21,208 bases of DNA. Source: Rhizophagus sp. LPA8_4_AMF. Lineage: Eukaryota; Glomeromycota; Glomeromycetes; Glomerales; Glomeraceae. The DNA lies in contig JADRCO010001225.1 of NCBI GenBank assembly GCA_021464525.1, positions 1 through 21,208 on the forward strand. The letters are read 5' to 3'. This document shows, piece by piece, positions 8,801 to 16,974 of the stretch; positions within the stretch are counted from its first letter, which is position 1, and each line of letters begins with the position of its first letter. A program made the position numbers and the translations under genes. Below the pieces are notes generated by a model, which was given only the letters and a program-made list of their open reading frames with translations, was not told where the DNA came from and searched no databases.

Positions 8801-11107
8801 TATAATTTTAACTTACCAACTAAAAGAGTTAATTTTTTTTAAAAAAATAAAAATTTGGTTTGAATTATATATTAATATTATTTAAATATGATAAATTGAA
8901 TAAATAGTTTTATATCTTACTAGCTAAATATTTAATTATTTTTGAATAACTTGGTTAATTAGTTTAAATATTATATAAATACAATAGAATTAGAAAGTCA
9001 TATATAACTTACGATCTAAAATTATTAAAATAAAGTATTGGTTAATTTAAATTATTATATATAAATATTATAAGAATTAAATGAATAACTTACGTTCTAC
9101 ATTTTTAATAAATTTGGTTAGTTTAAATTAATGTAAACATCATATTAATACAAGTATTTAATCATTTGCAAACAAATATTAGAATTTTAAAATAACTTAC
9201 GTTCTATATTTTTTTAATAAATTTGATTAGTTTAAATTACAAATATAACAGAGTTAGATAAATAACTTATAACTTACCAGCTAAAATATTTAATTATTTT
9301 TTTTAAATAATGAATTTGATTAGCTCAAATTATATATAGACAGGATCTCGCTCCCTGTATGATGCTTAAATCTCGCATTCTGTAAAAAAAATTTGTAAAA
9401 AAGAAATTCTTAATATACAAAATTTTTTTAAAAAAAGTGTACAGTATGTGTATTTTTACCTGCCCACAAGTTTACTTAAAGCATCAAAGATGGTTTTGAG
9501 ACTTATTTGACAAAACTTTTTTTCGGTTTTAATCACGTGCTGTATTTAATTCTGGCCAGGATTAAATGATCGGCATAAAAATTTCTTTTTTGGAATAAAG
9601 CGAGATTTAAGCATCACACATTGGGGCTTTAGATTTACCCTTTAATAGAATTAAATTAATAACTTACTAGCTAAAAGATTTAAATAATTTTTTAAATAAA
9701 AAAACATAATTAGTTTAAATTATATGGAAATATTATCAATGTTAGTATAATAAAATTAATAACTTATAACTTACAAACTAAAATATATAAATATTTTTAA
9801 ATAAAGAATTTGGTTAGTTTAAAGTTTATGTAAATATTAAATAAATACAATAGAATTAAGTTTAATAATTTATTAATAAAAAAAAATATAATTAGTTTAT
9901 ATATGTAAATATTTTATAAAAATAAACAGAATTAAATAATAATTTATAACTTACGAGCTGAAATAAATAATAATATTTAAATAATAAAGAATTTAATTAG
10001 TTTAAATTATTTGAAGCATCATATAAGTATAATAAATCAAATAAATAACTTGTAACTTACGCTCTAGTGTGTATTAAATAATTATTTAAAGAATCAATTA
10101 GTTAAATTATATGAAATACCATTTAAATATAAATGATTTTTAAATAAAAAATTTAGTTATTTTAAATTACATGTAAAAATTATAATAATTTGATTAGTTT
10201 AATTTATATGTAACTAAAAATAATAGAATTAAATAACTCGGAACTTACCAACTAGAGTAAATTCCAACCGATTTTTTAAAATAAAGAATTTAGTTTGGTT
10301 TGCACATATAAATTACATAACATAAATATCATATAACTTACACCCTATAATGTTAATAATTAATATAATTTTTAAATTAGATATAAATAAATAATAAAAG
10401 AAAATTTCTTAATATACACAGGTGGTTTCAAGCACGTATCCGATTATCACGTGATCTTACAAAAAATTTATGTGAAAAAAATTTGACATTTAGCATTTAA
10501 AAAAAATGTATAATAATTGTATTTTTTTCTGTTCTGTAAGTTTACCTTCAAGCTGTTTTGAATGTTTTGAATATCACTTTTGCTTTATTTAACAAATCTT
10601 TTCCTCGTTTTTTTCGTTAAATTTAATTTTGGCCTTTTTTGAGAACTCGTGTTTGAAACACCCGTGTCGTGTACAAGTAGAAATTGATATAAAATTAAAC
10701 ATATAACTTACAATCTAATATTTAAATATAAAATCGTTAATATAAAAGATGCGAAAATATTTTTAGTATAATAAAATTAAATAAATAATTTATAACTTAC
10801 CGGCTAAGTAATATTTTAAAATAATTATTTTAAAGTAAAATTTAGTTATTTGAATATCATGTAGAATACAGTAAAAATAAATTGCTAATAACTTACCAAC
10901 TATAGTATTATTTATCGTTAAATAAATTATTTGGTTATACAAATATAATAGGTGAGTAATTCAACTATTATAAATTATTAACTTTAAAATAGCCTGCCTA
11001 TAACTTACGCGCTAGTAAAATAGTTGAATAATTTTTTAAGAAATAAGTTAATTTAATTTCATTAAATATTCATGTATATGATTTTTACCTTTATCGATAT
11101 TATCCAT
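5848..11107 (-). CDS. Predicted TKL-like pseudokinase with long C-terminal coiled coil; N-terminus split into 3-nt microexons
   Basis: Model: exon 11107-11089 (19 nt, ATG; first Met after an in-frame TAG), 22 microexons (see the array entry), exon 7983-7764, intron 7763-7690, last exon 7689-5848 (TAA). This gives 714 aa. Residues 1-6 are MDNIDK, about 7-28 come from the microexons, and 29-40 are FGTTSGNKIIDR, the usual lead-in to this kinase family. The glycine loop is weak (LNDGVFGTIYKA) and the ATP-site Lys is in MILKSL. The catalytic loop reads HYAFHDGNIL, so the HRD Asp (about residue 179) is Ala. The Asn is kept, DFG is DLG (about 202), and APE is intact (about 224). The lobe ends near 314. 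About 366-591 is Glu/Lys/Gln-rich heptad sequence, a coiled coil for dimerisation or scaffolding. Seen: frames, motifs and splice sites. Inferred: no phosphotransfer, and microexon splicing. If the microexons are wrong, coding could start in the 7983 exon. Confidence 0.75.
7690..7763 (-). other. Phase-0 spliceosomal intron in the kinase gene
   Basis: The intron is 74 bp, with donor GTAAGG after ...FLNE and acceptor TTATAG before LTDYKE. Removing it joins the N-lobe frame to the C-lobe frame at the expected place in the kinase fold (FLNE then the beta-4 region). It shows what an ordinary intron of this gene looks like, for comparison with the array introns. Confidence 0.85.
8073..8073 (-). other. 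Candidate 1-nt microexon closing the reading frame
   Basis: At this junction of array B only one base (A on the minus strand) lies between TTTTAG and GTAAGTAA, where the other junctions have three. The 19-nt first exon, 21 triplets, this base and the leading A of the 7983 exon make whole codons, with the last codon GAA. Without the base the frame into FGTTSGN fails. A 5-nt reading (AGTAA, then GTAACA) would not restore frame. It could also be a decayed triplet. Confidence 0.45.
8614..8784. mobile_element. 171-bp element with short inverted ends inside an array B intron
   Basis: The insertion begins TATTCATCGCAATGCATCG and ends GTGCAATGAATA. The outer ten bases are inverted copies with one mismatch. 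It is visibly richer in G+C than the array and stretches the 8819-8548 junction spacing to 269 bp. No target duplication is clear. It is probably a MITE. Confidence 0.5.
9350..9627. mobile_element. MITE with about 27-bp terminal inverted repeats inside an array B intron
   Basis: The left arm contains TATGATGCTTAAATCTCGC (to 9376). The right arm contains its inverted copy GCGAGATTTAAGCATCACAC (from 9600). The arms extend outward to GCTCCCTG and GCCCCAAT. The interior has no frame. It shares an order of interior motifs (a GTATTTTT...CTG...AAGTTTAC block, a TATTTGACAAA-like block, a CTGGCC/TTGGCC block) with the element at 10417-10667, so the two seem related. It lies wholly inside one predicted intron. 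Confidence 0.65.
10417..10667. mobile_element. MITE with about 20-bp terminal inverted repeats inside an array B intron
   Basis: The left arm is ACACAGGTGGTTTCAAGCAC from 10417. The right arm, ending near 10667, reads CGTGTTTGAAACACCCGTGT. It is non-coding and related in its interior to the element at 9350-9627. It accounts for the 370-bp spacing between the junctions at 10712 and 10344, while both junctions stay intact. Confidence 0.6.
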
Positions 11108-11244
11108 TACTTTATAATTCTATCGAAGTTCTCTAAAAGAAACGGATATTCATATTAAAGGATTTATTATTGTAGAGTATATATATAGCTGTTTGTGATG
11201 ACATTATGGAAGATGATACAAAGCTATGTCATTGATGTTGGGCG

Positions 11245-11605
11245 AATGTCAAAATGGCAGTTTGTATTACAAAATGCAGACGCCAAGTAACCGATTTTCC
11301 TACTACCTAAACGAATGCACTATGTATAATTATGCACACAAGATAAACACACTTTGATAAAACATACAGACTACATACAGTATGAAAGGCACATGCAAAA
11401 TGCAGACTCCAAATAACCAAATTTATTTAATATGAATGAATTGCATTATATATAAATTATGTTGATCACAAGCATATGCACGATAAATATACTTTTATAA
11501 AAAACATACAGTATGAAAGACACTTTGAAATATTTATGAAAAGTGCAGACGCCAAGTAACCAGGTTTTACTTAATATAAATGAATAAATTATGTGTAATT
11601 ATATT
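11245..11605. repeat. Tandem repeat, about 130-bp unit, two full copies and one cut copy
   Basis: The unit is marked by AATGCAGACGCCAAGTAACC (near 11273), AATGCAGACTCCAAATAACC (near 11399) and GTGCAGACGCCAAGTAACC (near 11543), each followed by a similar AATGAAT...ATTATG block and then CATACAGTATGAAAGRCAC. The third copy stops where the hAT-like element begins at 11606. It lies just upstream of the kinase gene's first exon. Confidence 0.6.
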
Positions 11606-12037
11606 TAGGGTTGGGGACCGGTCCTAGGGCTGGTCTTAGGACCGTCTTCGGTCCAGGATTTGAGGTCCGGACCGATTATATATAATTTTTATCAAATTGA
11701 AAGATGATAATTATACTTTATTAATTAATGATTTTATATTTTGATATTTGTATCGATTCCTTATTGATATTTTGACAAATTTATTTTGTGGTACATGATC
11801 AACATCAATTTATTATTACCATTACGATGGTTTTACATTTGAGCCATAAAGGTAAATTGATTTCAAAATTTTTGTGCGACCTTTATTTCACTATCTTGAT
11901 CATAAATCCAATTATATTGACATAAAAAAACAAAAAAAACATAAGGACCGGTAAAAAAGACCGGACTGGTCCAGTCCCGGCTGAAAGACCGGTCTTTTTG
12001 AGACCGGACCAGACTGGACCGGACCACTCCAACCCTA
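11606..12037. mobile_element. hAT-like non-autonomous element with GC-rich GACCGG termini
   Basis: The element starts TAGGGTTGGGGACCGG and ends in the inverted CCAACCCTA. The terminal 70-100 bases at both ends are dense in GGACCGGTCC-type palindromes, and the middle is AT-rich and non-coding. TAGGGTTGG ends resemble those of hAT-type elements as I know them. A clean 8-bp target duplication is not visible (ATTATATT against GATATAAG). Small frames across its ends are products of the repeats. Confidence 0.6.
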
Positions 12038-12166
12038 GATATAAGTCCTCGTCTGTGTATAATAATAGGTTTACGAGGTGAAGATCTTCGTCAGTATGAG
12101 GTCTGGTATCCAAGTGGCCGAAGCCCAAGTCCAAATGAGGCGTCCTAGATATAAAAAAGGTTTTTT
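12038..12166. other. GC-richer segment between CCTAGATATAA direct repeats
   Basis: CCTAGATATAA occurs at about 12034-12044 and again near 12144. Between them is a segment clearly richer in G+C than its surroundings, with CTCGTCTG and CTTCGTCAG motifs. Frames exist on both strands (for example DLGFGHLDTRPHTDEDLHL) but show no recognised domain. It may be a piece of a dispersed repeat. Confidence 0.3.
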
Positions 12167-12316
12167 TATTTTACCTGTTGAACTTGGTGGATTCGTTGAA
12201 TTTGATGGATTAGTTGAACTATCAGTTTGTGTAGATATAGAATTTGTATTCCGTAAAATTTCATCATTTAATATACAATTATTACTTTTTACATTATTCA
12301 CAGAAAATAAGTACAT
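12167..12316 (-). pseudogene. Exon-like scrap, Asn/Ser/Thr-rich
   Basis: The minus strand from 12316 reads MYLFSVNNVKSNNCILNDEI and continues to a low-complexity STQTDSSTNPSNSTNPPSS tail. It then meets a GTAAAA donor-like site after ACAG near 12166. The composition is protein-like, but the upstream frame closes at once with TGA and no partner exon is evident. It may be a terminal fragment of a lost gene. I do not recognise it. Confidence 0.3.
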
Positions 12317-12450
12317 ATCATTATTTGAGTAGATTCTTCACTTTCTTGATTATAAGAATGTTCTATTATTATTATTCTTGAAATAATTACTCTTAGTATA
12401 ACTTGGTAATTAATAAATCCTATAAATTGTGTCAGATTACTGATAGAAAG

Positions 12451-13515
12451 TATTCTTGTGATGTTGCATCCAAAGCATCATTTGATGATAAAATAACATT
12501 ATTACTCCTATAAAGCAAATCTTCTACAGATTTAAGTCATTATACGCTCATCGGACTTTCTGATGATAGATGATTGGAAAATAAAAAAAAAAGAAAAGAA
12601 AGAAAAGTTTTAGTCAGAAAATTCACGTTTAATATGTACTAACTTAAATCTGTGGTATGAATATCTCCGTTACTAACGAGTGGTATCCTTTTTTTTATAT
12701 ATATACTCATTTTATTACCAATGCCCATTAATATCGATTTTTTTTTTTGTTTTATATTTACCATTTCTAAATTTACTAATCCTGGAGAACTAACAAGTGT
12801 CGGTTGATATTGTATCTTATTAAAATCACTTATTTCGCTTCAATTGGAATAACAAAATATTATCATTATAGTGCAAACTCGCCCCTTTACCTATCTTCGT
12901 ATCTTTGATAACCGGAATACTTGTATCTAATCTCGGTTTACCCTGTAAAAAAGTCGATCTGTTTTTTTTATTCCATCTTTTTTTCCGTAAAAGGTTCATA
13001 TTTCCGGAATTAATAACCTTATATCACGGAATTTATCGAATTATTCACATTTTCCGTGAATGGATCCGTGAAAGGCTAATTTTTACGGAGTTTTATACAG
13101 AAATAACGGATAAAATTTTTATAGGATTTTCTATAAGGTCTCAAAATGCGTAAATATTTTGCATACCCTATTGTTTTATCTGTTATTTTTAAATGACAAA
13201 AAAAATTTTTTATGTAAAAAGGAAATGAATTATTAATTTGGATTATCTTTAGCGAAATGTTTATCATTTCTAATCGAGGCAATGATTGGTGGTACATTCT
13301 TTCGAATACCGCCATTTTGAATTACAATTCCATGCTTCATGATATCAGAATTGTTCCCAAAATGATGTCCAAATGATAATCACTTTGTTTACAACTATAT
13401 ATGGAACGCCATGATGCGAACGAAATGAAACGTCTTATTTGTTATGAAAATCGGAAAAAAATTCCGAAAATTGTAGTCTTTCTTTCATTATAATGATTAT
13501 AATGATTATCTATCA
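12451..13515. repeat. Dispersed repeat, copy 1 (interrupted)
   Basis: Blocks in order: CATCGGACTTTCTGATGA (near 12548), a GTATGAATATCTCCGTTAC block (near 12655), ATGCCCATTAATATCGA plus a T run (near 12721), CGCTTCAATTGGAA (near 12836), ATGATATCAGAATTGTTCCC (near 13338) and AATCGGAAAAAAATTCCGAAAATT (near 13448). The first three recur at 14.65-15.07 kb and the last four at 20.16-20.96 kb in the same order and orientation. It is non-coding and probably an old transposon or a duplicated flank. Confidence 0.6.
12905..13165. mobile_element. Probable small insertion within dispersed repeat copy 1
   Basis: Against copy 3 at 20.4 kb, extra sequence lies here. It is rich in TTTCCG/CGGAA words in both orientations, for example CACGGAATT and TTTTCCGTG around 13026-13063. 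The inverted arrangement suggests a small inverted-repeat element. Ends could not be fixed by eye, and frames on both strands through it are products of the palindromes. Confidence 0.3.
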
Positions 13516-13554
13516 TGTCTCTGATTATAAATAAACAAGTTGATTTCACTTCGA

Positions 13555-13870
13555 AAAATAATATTTTTAGAAAATTAAAAATATTTTTAATATTTTCCAT
13601 TTTTGTTATCACACTTTGAAAAAATATTTTTAATAGATTTCCTTTTTTTTTATCACATTTCAAAAATTAATATTTTTCATTTTTTTTTTATTACACTTCG
13701 AAAATTAAAAATATTTTTAATATTTTCCATTTTTGTTATCACACACTTTGAAAATTAAAATATTTTAATAAATTTCCTTTTTTTTTATCACACTTCAAAA
13801 TTAATATTTCCATTTTTTTTTATTACACTTTGAAAATTAAAATATTTTTAATACTTTCCATTCTTTCCCT
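13555..13870. repeat. Minisatellite immediately upstream of the secreted-protein gene
   Basis: About seven copies of a 40-50-base unit like TTATCACACTTTGAAAAT, followed by TAAAAATATTTTTAATATTTTCC, are arranged in tandem. Every third copy is more alike, giving a higher-order unit of about 130 bp seen twice (near 13561 and 13694). The last copy ends about ten bases before the ATG at 13879, so the array occupies the 5' UTR and core promoter position. Confidence 0.75.
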
Positions 13871-13878
13871 TTAAAAAA

Positions 13879-14307
13879 ATGTCTTATTTGCGGAACTTTA
13901 TTTTTTTCTACTTGATAACCATTCTCTGCTGCTACAAAGTAAATTCTGCCAAAATCATCCTACGATGTCTCGACTTTCTAGGAGAAAATGACACAACGTC
14001 TCAAAGCGTTAGCGTTATTAATGTTGGTGTCAACCAACACATTGACAAACTCAAATGGGAAATCAAAAAGGAGTGGCCGAGTCTTGAAAAGTATAGCCCC
14101 AACCAAATTACACTTCGTAAAATGACCGATAGAGTAACTACCAAAAAATTAATTACTAGTTTCTACAATGATAAAGTAGAAAGAGGGGTTGAAATGCATT
14201 TATTGAATTCGATCTCTGATTATTTTCCAGAAGGTTCTCTCCTGGATTGTGAGAATTGCATTGACATCGCAGTGCATTTGAAGAGGGGAAAGAGGGATGA
14301 ATTATAA
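13879..14307 (+). CDS. Small secreted Crinkler-like (ubiquitin-like N-domain) protein ending in RDEL
   Basis: 142 aa, intronless, with G+C clearly above its surroundings. The start is the first ATG of the frame and gives a proper signal peptide: Arg5, hydrophobic core IFFYLITILCC, likely cleavage after NSA (about residue 24). Residues about 25-80 follow the pattern of the Crinkler N-terminal ubiquitin-like domain as I know it: ILRCLDFLGEN, a strand ending INVGVNQHIDKLKWEIKKEW (helix), then a strand ITLRKM. No LFLAK motif and no C-terminal effector domain are present. The last residues are KRGKRDEL, and C-terminal RDEL is a variant of the KDEL/HDEL ER-retrieval signal. Seen: signal peptide, domain-like pattern, RDEL. 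Inferred: a secretory-pathway protein kept in the ER lumen, or a secreted effector-like protein. It is flanked by repeat copies, and the minisatellite sits at its promoter. Function is unknown. Confidence 0.8.
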   Translation: MSYLRNFIFFYLITILCCYKVNSAKIILRCLDFLGENDTTSQSVSVINVGVNQHIDKLKWEIKKEWPSLEKYSPNQITLRKMTDRVTTKKLITSFYNDKVERGVEMHLLNSISDYFPEGSLLDCENCIDIAVHLKRGKRDEL

Positions 14308-14604
14308 GATTTTTCTTTTTGTTTAGACTCAGCTTGAATATTATATTTATTGACATCTTTGCTTTTTGCACAGATATTTGCATTGTACAGTTTATATAGA
14401 GTTTATTCTAAATTATTATTTCATCTATTCTTTTAATATTTTTTCCTTTTCGTTCTGCTTCTAAAGACTTAATTAGAAGAACTATTCGTAGTAAATAAGT
14501 ATGAACTATTGTGTAGTTGTATAAGTGAATAGATTATTCATAAGGAATGTAGTATATTGTATAATCATTATGTTAATAGTTATAGTCCTGAAAATAACTT
14601 ATTC

Positions 14605-14610
14605 AATAAA
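14605..14610 (+). terminator. Possible polyadenylation signal of the secreted-protein gene
   Basis: An AATAAA hexamer lies about 300 bases after the stop codon on the coding strand. AATAAA is frequent by chance in such AT-rich DNA, so this is only positional. Confidence 0.2.
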
Positions 14611-14649
14611 TTTAATTATAGAAGAATTAATTTTAAAAAGTGTTAAGTG

Positions 14650-15070
14650 ACGAATCATGATCTTGTGTATCTGTTACAATGTATCAATCTACGGCATGTA
14701 AAACCATTTTAAAATATCTGAATAATTTATTAACCAATTTATGTCGTTTATATTATTCATCACGTTCATTGGACTTTCTGATAAACGAAAAAAGAAAGGT
14801 TTTAGACATTTTTTTAAAGAAATTCATCAAAGCATATATGATGCAAATAATGTAAAATATGTATACGCTAAGTCTACGATATGAATATCTTCGTTATTAG
14901 TGAAATTATCCGCGCTAATAGCTTTTCCTATAGTATTTCCATTATCAACGCCCATAATCGATTTTTTTTTAATGATTATATTTAATTTTATATTCTTAAT
15001 TTACTAAATCTAAAGAATTAATAATAAATATCGGTGCATAAAAGAAAATTTTAGTAATCTATTAAAAAAA
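14650..15070. repeat. Dispersed repeat, copy 2 (partial)
   Basis: It carries the blocks TCATTGGACTTTCTGATAA, GAAAGGTTTTAGACA, ATATGAATATCTTCGTTA and CGCCCATAATCGATTTTTT, then a block matching the start of the AACTAACAAGTGTCGGT region of copy 1. It is colinear with copy 1 at 12.5-12.8 kb and in the same orientation. With copy 1 it brackets the secreted-protein gene. Confidence 0.55.
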
Positions 15071-16801
15071 ATGGTAAAGTAATTTTTTTAATTAGTTTGA
15101 TGATTACTAGGGAATGGAAACTATTGAGTCCGGAGCAGTTTAATTTATCCAATCAGAAATGACGCGGCGTGACAAACGGAAATCCTCACGTGATTTTTCA
15201 ATTTCTACCGCACCCGTAATAAAATGCGCGTTTTTTTCATGAAAATTAAAAATATATTTTATTTTATTTTTCGCATTTTATAATTCTAAATATAAGTAAA
15301 AATGTAACTTTTTATATTATTTAATAAAACAATTTATTATTATTTATTTTTTTAAAGATACTCCTCGGGTTATATTAAAAACCATAATAATAAAAATGAA
15401 AATACAAATAAAAGTAAAAGCAAAAAATATACAATGGCTAATTAATAAAGAAAACCTGTAATTGTCAATTTCAGGGTTAATTTAAATTTTTAGACGAGAT
15501 TTTAAAATTTTCTCTCTCTTGTCACATGGCGTATCATTTTGTGCGACAAGATAAAAATCACTGATCACTTTAAGCAATGTTCTTTCATGGTGATACAATT
15601 TGTGACGATATAGAGTTACGGCTTTAACTAAACAAGTAACCATAATGATTCTTTGTTTACCACATTTTTAGAAAGTCAAAACAATAATTAATATAAACAA
15701 TGTTACCCTAACAGTTAAACTAAAAGTAATGAATAAATTATGTAATTTCTGTAACGAAATTTCTCTGCGTAAGATTATCTATCTATTATGCAATTATTGT
15801 ATAATATATAGATATTTTAAATTAAAGAAATAAATATATAAACATATCGCGTTAGTTCACTAAATCTAGACAACAAGTATTATTTGAAAAGAGAATAATA
15901 GTATTCTCTTTCATTGTAATGCTATATGTGTTTTTTGAGAATGAATGTAATAAAAATAATAATAATAATGATAAATAAGATTACTTAATGCTGTAAGTTA
16001 ATAGTGAAATTATCATTGTCTCTTTTCTACAATCTTTAACTATAAAATATAAAAAAAAATAACTATTTGCCTAAAATTTTTTTTTCGCTTTTTTTTCATG
16101 CACCATATAAGTAATTTGAACTGTGCAACAGGAAAAGTCTCTAATCCCGTTTGATTGGCTATCAGGTCATGTGTATGTTCCGATTATACATGGGCGGAAT
16201 TATTTCAGAAAATTCGGCATTAAGGCGGCGTAATGGTGACATTCCGATGGCCAACGGCTAATTAAATTTTGATTGAATATTTCTTGCTAATTAGATAATA
16301 CAAAATTTTAATTTTTCTTTATTTTTTCAAAACAAAAAAATTTCTTGGTTTTTTTTCTTCGGTTTTTTATTCAATACCTTCAGCTTTTTATTCGCTAATC
16401 GCATATTTAAAATCGTCGCCTGATTTAACCGGTCATACAAAATAAGATGTATTATCGAATTTGTAAATAATTTGTTTAAATGTATTTTCGAATTTATAAC
16501 CAAATTGTAAAAATGTTTTTTCAAATTTGTAAATAAATAATAAAAGCGTTTAAATATTTAATTTATTGTTCTTTTAGAAATTGTAAAGTCTCAATAATTG
16601 ATACATATTTCTCGCGTACGAATTATTTCTAAGATTATAATTATTCCCATTATTTTCCTACAATAGTACATACTGGGCAACCTACTGCAACCTAGCGCTA
16701 TTCAATAAGATTTCTCTAGCCAATCAATGATAATAAATTATAATAATAAAATCTCTTCCGCCCGAAATCCCTACAAAATAAGGATTAAAATTTAAAAAAA
16801 G
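15071..16801. other. Long AT-rich stretch without a recognised gene
   Basis: No supported coding frame or RNA gene is seen. Small notes: a less AT-rich patch at 15115-15230 with CCAATCAGAAATGACGCGG and TCACGTGA, another at 16145-16260 with GATTGGCT and GGCGGCGTAATGG, and an (AAT)n microsatellite near 15954-15970. CCAAT-like words at 15150, 16153 (inverted) and 16713 could be promoter elements, but no transcript is evident. Confidence 0.4.
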
Positions 16802-16974
16802 ATGTTTCTTTACAGAAAAATAGTACGCTTCGATAAATTCGAAACTTACCCTCTTCACCATTCAACAGTCAGACACCGGAACCCAAAAAAAAAAATACAC
16901 TTACTATTCGCCGTTTATTCAATTAAAAAGATTATGGCAGTTTCGAACAATTTCGTTAAAAAGAATGGATTTAC
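16802..16974 (-). pseudogene. Array C, left part (downstream of the MULE insertion)
   Basis: Minus-strand donors GTAAGTGT (at 16914) and GTAAGTTTC (at 16849) resemble the array intron starts. The stretch before the second donor reads GGTTCCGGTGTCTGACTG..., which resembles the exon-like units of 19.4-20.1 kb, but it lacks an AG acceptor in front. It is probably the continuation of array C, split off when the transposon inserted, and decayed. Confidence 0.3.

Larger units (their letters stand above)
7984..11088 (-). repeat. Array B: tandem array of 23 predicted introns separated by 3-nt (once 1-nt) microexons
   Basis: On the minus strand each unit of about 77-112 bp starts GTAAGTT, carries a branch-like CTAAC/CTAAT within an AAACTAACTAAAT context, and ends YAG. 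The three bases between one YAG and the next GTAAG are at (high to low) 11011-11009, 10899-10897, 10803-10801, 10714-10712, 10344-10342, 10251-10249, 10063-10061, 9957-9955, 9777-9775, 9670-9668, 9280-9278, 9203-9201, 9096-9094, 9015-9013, 8923-8921, 8819-8817, 8550-8548, 8457-8455, 8370-8368, 8279-8277 and 8172-8170, then a single base at 8073. Eighteen of the 21 triplet junctions have exactly GTAAGTT and all have T or C before AG. TTG occurs four times, CTC three, AGC, CTA and AAC twice, the rest once. The triplets are 31/63 G+C. Two intervals (10249 to 10063 and 9955 to 9777) are double length with no usable junction. Confidence 0.8.

Noticed and set aside
7984..11088. Reading array B as a plain AT-rich satellite or a CRISPR-like repeat-spacer array
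   Set aside because: A satellite alone does not explain constant splice signals around a variable, G+C-rich triplet at a fixed place in the unit. CRISPR spacers are tens of bases long and the setting is a eukaryotic gene with introns.
11883..12134. Minus-strand 83-aa frame
   Set aside because: Most of it reads the GC-rich terminus of the hAT-like element.
12078..12332. Plus-strand 84-aa frame
   Set aside because: It is antisense to the Asn/Ser/Thr-rich exon-like scrap, and composition favours the minus strand.
12905..13315. Overlapping frames on both strands
   Set aside because: They arise from the CGGAA/TTCCG inverted words of a small insertion and have no recognisable domain.
13442..13663. 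Minus-strand 73-aa frame
   Set aside because: It reads through the minisatellite upstream of the secreted-protein gene. The sequence is simple K/N/F-rich repeat.
14156..14383. Minus-strand 75-aa frame
   Set aside because: It is antisense to the secreted-protein gene, whose plus-strand frame has a signal peptide and higher coding character.
16327..16524. Minus-strand 65-aa frame
   Set aside because: K/N/L-rich low complexity with no motif and no supporting context.
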